NCBI RefSeq assembly: GCF_050871315.1
Contig: NZ_JBJLRE010000018.1
DNA length: 64,000 nt
Source: Kineococcus gynurae
GTDB lineage: Bacteria; Actinomycetota; Actinomycetes; Actinomycetales; Kineococcaceae
Strand: one strand, 5' to 3'
The translations under genes and the position numbers were made by a program. The notes under the pieces are model-generated. The model ran no database searches. It worked only from the letters and a program-made list of their open reading frames with translations, and was not told where the DNA came from. Of this stretch, positions 61,773-64,000 are shown in pieces; the first letter of the stretch is position 1, and every line of letters begins with the position of its first letter.

Positions 61773-62803
61773 TGGTCGCTGCCAACAGTCTCTACGGGCG
61801 TCTGGACGACCCGGCCCGTGACGCGGGGTACGCCGACCCGCCCTCGCGCAAGGGGTTCTTCACCGACACCTCCGTCTGCATCGGCTGCAAGGCCTGCGAG
61901 GTCGCCTGCAAGGAGTGGAACGCGGTCCCGGAGGACGGGATCGACCTGCTGGGCATGTCCTACGACAACACCGGGGGGCTCGGGTCGGAGTCGTGGCGGG
62001 CGGTGGCGTTCATCGAGCAGTCCCGCCCGATCGGGCAGCAGAGCACCCCCTTCGGCGGGGCGGCGACCGGCCCGTCCTCGGAGTCGTTGCAGCAGCAGGC
62101 GGCCGCGCTCGACGTGTTCGAGGAGGCGGCCCGGTTGGGCCGGGAGACCCCGGTCGATCCGCCGCCCGCGGAACCGCAGTTCCTCGGGATGCCGGGGATG
62201 CACGCGCCCGCCCCGGTGCCCGACCGGCAGGGCCGGCAGGACATGCGCTGGCTGATGATGTCCAACGTCTGCAAGCACTGCACGCACGCCGGGTGCCTCG
62301 ACGTCTGCCCCACCGGCGCCCTGTTCCGGACCGAGCACGGCACGGTGGTCGTCCAGCCCGACGTGTGCAACGGGTGCGGCTACTGCGTCTCGGCCTGCCC
62401 GTACGGCGTCATCGACCGTCGCGAGGACGACGGCCGGGCCTGGAAGTGCACCCTCTGCTACGACCGTCTGGGGGCCGACGAGACCCCCGCCTGCGCCAAG
62501 GCGTGCCCCACCGAGTCGATCCAGTACGGCGACCTCGACGAGCTCCGCGAACGGGCCGAACGCCGGCTCGCCCAGCTGAGGTCCGTCGGGGTGGAGGAGG
62601 CCCGCCTCTACGGGGAGAGTCCCGACGACGGGGTCGGGGGCGACGGTGCGTTCTTCCTGCTGCTCGATGACCCCGAGGTGTACGGCCTTCCGCCGGACCC
62701 GGTCGTCCCCACCCGGGACCTGGCCTCGATGTACGGGCACATGGCCGCCGCGGCCGGCGCCATGCTTGTCGGTGTCGCGCTGTCGGCGTGGGGACGGCGA
62801 TGA
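61772..62803 (+). CDS. Formate dehydrogenase iron-sulfur (beta) subunit
   Basis: A 343-residue ferredoxin-type subunit that passes electrons from the catalytic subunit to the membrane. Four [4Fe-4S] motifs are visible: CIGCKACEVACKEWN (Cys36, 39, 42, 46), CKHCTHAGCLDVCPTG, CNGCGYCVSACPYG and CTLCYDR with CAKACP. An insert of about 70 residues, rich in Gln/Pro, sits after the first motif. One helix near the C-terminus (MAAAAGAMLVGVALSAW) may anchor it. It starts at the catalytic subunit stop (TGATG) and overlaps the next gene by 4 bp. Confidence 0.93.
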   Translation: MVAANSLYGRLDDPARDAGYADPPSRKGFFTDTSVCIGCKACEVACKEWNAVPEDGIDLLGMSYDNTGGLGSESWRAVAFIEQSRPIGQQSTPFGGAATGPSSESLQQQAAALDVFEEAARLGRETPVDPPPAEPQFLGMPGMHAPAPVPDRQGRQDMRWLMMSNVCKHCTHAGCLDVCPTGALFRTEHGTVVVQPDVCNGCGYCVSACPYGVIDRREDDGRAWKCTLCYDRLGADETPACAKACPTESIQYGDLDELRERAERRLAQLRSVGVEEARLYGESPDDGVGGDGAFFLLLDDPEVYGLPPDPVVPTRDLASMYGHMAAAAGAMLVGVALSAWGRR

Positions 62804-63897
62804 GCGGGGGTTCCGCCACCGCAGGGAACGACCCGCAGGCGGCGCAGGCTCCCTCCCAGCAGGGAGAGGGACATCTGCTGGGCGGGCACGCGGCCCGGAT
62901 GTGGGACGCCGGGATGGGGCGGCGGCCCAAGGGGAAGAAGGGTCGCAAGGGCGATTCGAACGCCGTCGTCCCGGAGGCGGAGTTCAAGTCCTACTACGGG
63001 CGGCAGATCCTCAAGACCCCGGTCTGGGAGCACCACATCGCCTGGTACCTCTTCACCGGGGGTCTGGCGGCCGGGTCCTCGTTGCTGGCCGTCGTGGCCG
63101 ACCTGCGCGGCGAGCAGACCGCCCGGCGCAACCTGCGGGTGACGGCACTGGGAGCGGTCAGCGCGTCGGCGTTCTTCCTCATCGACGACCTGGGCCGACC
63201 CGAACGCTTCCACCACATGCTGCGCGTCGCGAAGATCACCTCACCGATGTCGGTCGGGACGTGGATCCTCACCGCCTACGGTCCCTGCGCCGGGGCCGCG
63301 GGCGTGGCCGAGTTCACCGCGGTGCTGCCGCAGCGGGGGCTCTGGGGTCTCGTCCGTCGGATCGCCGGGCCCGGGGCCCGGGTGGCCGGACTGGGGGCTG
63401 CCGTGTTCGCCCCCTGGCTCGCCACCTACACGGCTGTGCTGCTGGCCGACACCGCCGTCCCGTCGTGGAACGCCCCCTACCGCGAACTGCCGTTCCTCTT
63501 CGGGGGCAGCGCGTTGGCCGCCTCCGCCGGGGTCGCCCTGCTCACCTGCCCGACCGCTCAGACCGGCCCGGCGCGCAAGGTCGCCGTGGGCGGGGCCGTC
63601 GCGGAACTCATCGCCGGGCACCGGATGGAGCACGGGCACGGCCTGGTCTCCGAACCCTTCCACGAGGGACGGGCCGGGCAGCTGCTGCGCGCCGCGCGGA
63701 TCTGCACCGTCGCCGGCGCCGTCGGGGCCGTGCTCGGCCGTCGTTCCCGCCTCGTCTCGGCCCTGGCCGGGCTCAGCCTCGCCGCGGGCAGCGCCCTCAC
63801 GCGTCATGGGGTCTTCGAGGCCGGGGTCCACTCCACCCAGGACCCGAAGTACGTCGTCGTCCCCCAACGCGAGCGGATGGCCACCTCCACCCCCTGA
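62800..63897 (+). CDS. nrfD: NrfD family membrane subunit of formate dehydrogenase
   Basis: A 365-residue membrane protein. A Gly/Lys-rich N-terminus precedes YYGRQILKTPVWEHHIAWYL and FTGGLAAGSSLLAVVADL, then about seven further helices with FFLIDDLGRPERFHHMLRV and KITSPMSVGTWILTAYG. This is the NrfD/PsrC pattern of quinone-interacting subunits without haem. It therefore links formate oxidation to the quinone pool in place of the cytochrome b subunit of FdnI. The ATG at 62800 overlaps the beta gene. Confidence 0.9.
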   Translation: MSGGSATAGNDPQAAQAPSQQGEGHLLGGHAARMWDAGMGRRPKGKKGRKGDSNAVVPEAEFKSYYGRQILKTPVWEHHIAWYLFTGGLAAGSSLLAVVADLRGEQTARRNLRVTALGAVSASAFFLIDDLGRPERFHHMLRVAKITSPMSVGTWILTAYGPCAGAAGVAEFTAVLPQRGLWGLVRRIAGPGARVAGLGAAVFAPWLATYTAVLLADTAVPSWNAPYRELPFLFGGSALAASAGVALLTCPTAQTGPARKVAVGGAVAELIAGHRMEHGHGLVSEPFHEGRAGQLLRAARICTVAGAVGAVLGRRSRLVSALAGLSLAAGSALTRHGVFEAGVHSTQDPKYVVVPQRERMATSTP

Positions 63898-63920
63898 CCT
63901 GCTGGACGACCCCCATGAAC

Positions 63921-63962
63921 CCCCCCCGTGATCAAGGAATCCATTCCTTGATCACGGGGGGG
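63921..63962. terminator. Perfect 20-bp palindrome ending the formate dehydrogenase operon
   Basis: Arms 63921-63940 and 63943-63962 are perfectly complementary with CC between them, beginning with a C7 run and ending with G7. The core is GTGATCAAGGAAT. As RNA it forms a very stable hairpin, so it can stop transcription in both directions. Its exact symmetry also allows a dispersed repeat. Confidence 0.7.
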
Positions 63963-64000
63963 GGTGGGGGGTTTGGGGGGTGGGGGGGGGTACGAGGGGC
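63956..64000 (+). repeat. G-rich tract with four G runs
   Basis: G runs of 9, 6, 6 and 9 bases are separated by T, TTT and T, followed by TACGAGGGGC at the window end. The pattern is compatible with a G-quadruplex on the + strand. It lies directly after the palindrome, outside any gene. Confidence 0.7.

Noticed and set aside
63921..64000. Attachment site or insertion-sequence end
   Set aside because: No integrase, transposase or target duplication is visible in the window.

Overview
The window is very GC-rich, gene-dense actinobacterial DNA. Almost every third codon position is G or C, GTG starts are common, genes often overlap by 4 bp, and several genes have a TANNNT -10 box 6-7 nt before a GTG start (leaderless style). 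The gene order pgsA-like / DUF881 / small basic protein / DUF881 / gcvH / FHA / MerR / bifunctional nuclease / MerR / gcvP matches the Rv1822-Rv1832 neighbourhood of Mycobacterium tuberculosis. Gene content suggests a Kineococcus-like member of the Kineosporiaceae, but that genus assignment is inference.

Layout. 1-4347: the end of a Tad/Flp pilus locus (prepilin-like and TadE/TadG-like proteins) running into secreted and LysM proteins of unknown role. 4389-11937: a housekeeping block, scpA-scpB-rluB-aroH-tyrA-cmk-plsC-der, followed by tRNA-Pro(GGG) with a UUCG-loop terminator. 12141-15169: an APC permease, and a divergent pair made of an XRE-cupin regulator and a CPYC flavoprotein. 15189-27029: a LacI-controlled glycan locus with GH13 and GH35 enzymes on one side of a double operator and, on the other side, LacI, an Opp/Dpp-type ABC importer and a GH144/glycoamylase-like enzyme. 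27078-30951: a methyltransferase, two TIM-barrel sugar isomerases, a truncated EamA transporter and a TetR regulator. 31097-34069: a zinc-independent L36 paralogue behind a Zur-like box, divergent from an SsuABC/NMT1-type importer. 34334-39984: a small ricin-type lectin, a CARDB-like exported protein and HrpA helicase.

40035-50610 is the conserved division and glycine-cleavage cluster, with an SMI1/KNR4-like gene and a ParA ATPase placed before a glycine riboswitch and gcvP. 50687-58094 holds a frameshifted lipoprotein, an SDR, NfeD plus stomatin-like proteins, an iron-sulfur bacterial (6-4) photolyase, a PEP mutase/isocitrate lyase-family enzyme, a DUF318 permease and an aldo/keto reductase.

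58269-63897 is a three-gene membrane formate dehydrogenase operon. The catalytic subunit is interrupted by an in-frame TGA (58836-58838) followed exactly 11 nt later by a 7-bp hairpin with a GGTCT loop. This is a selenocysteine codon with a bacterial SECIS, so the two apparent ORFs are one gene. The operon ends in a perfect 20-bp palindrome followed by a long G tract.

The most noteworthy items are the selenoprotein, the unusual LacI glycan locus, the Zur-box/L36/importer junction, and the uncharacterised exported proteins behind the Tad pilin genes.
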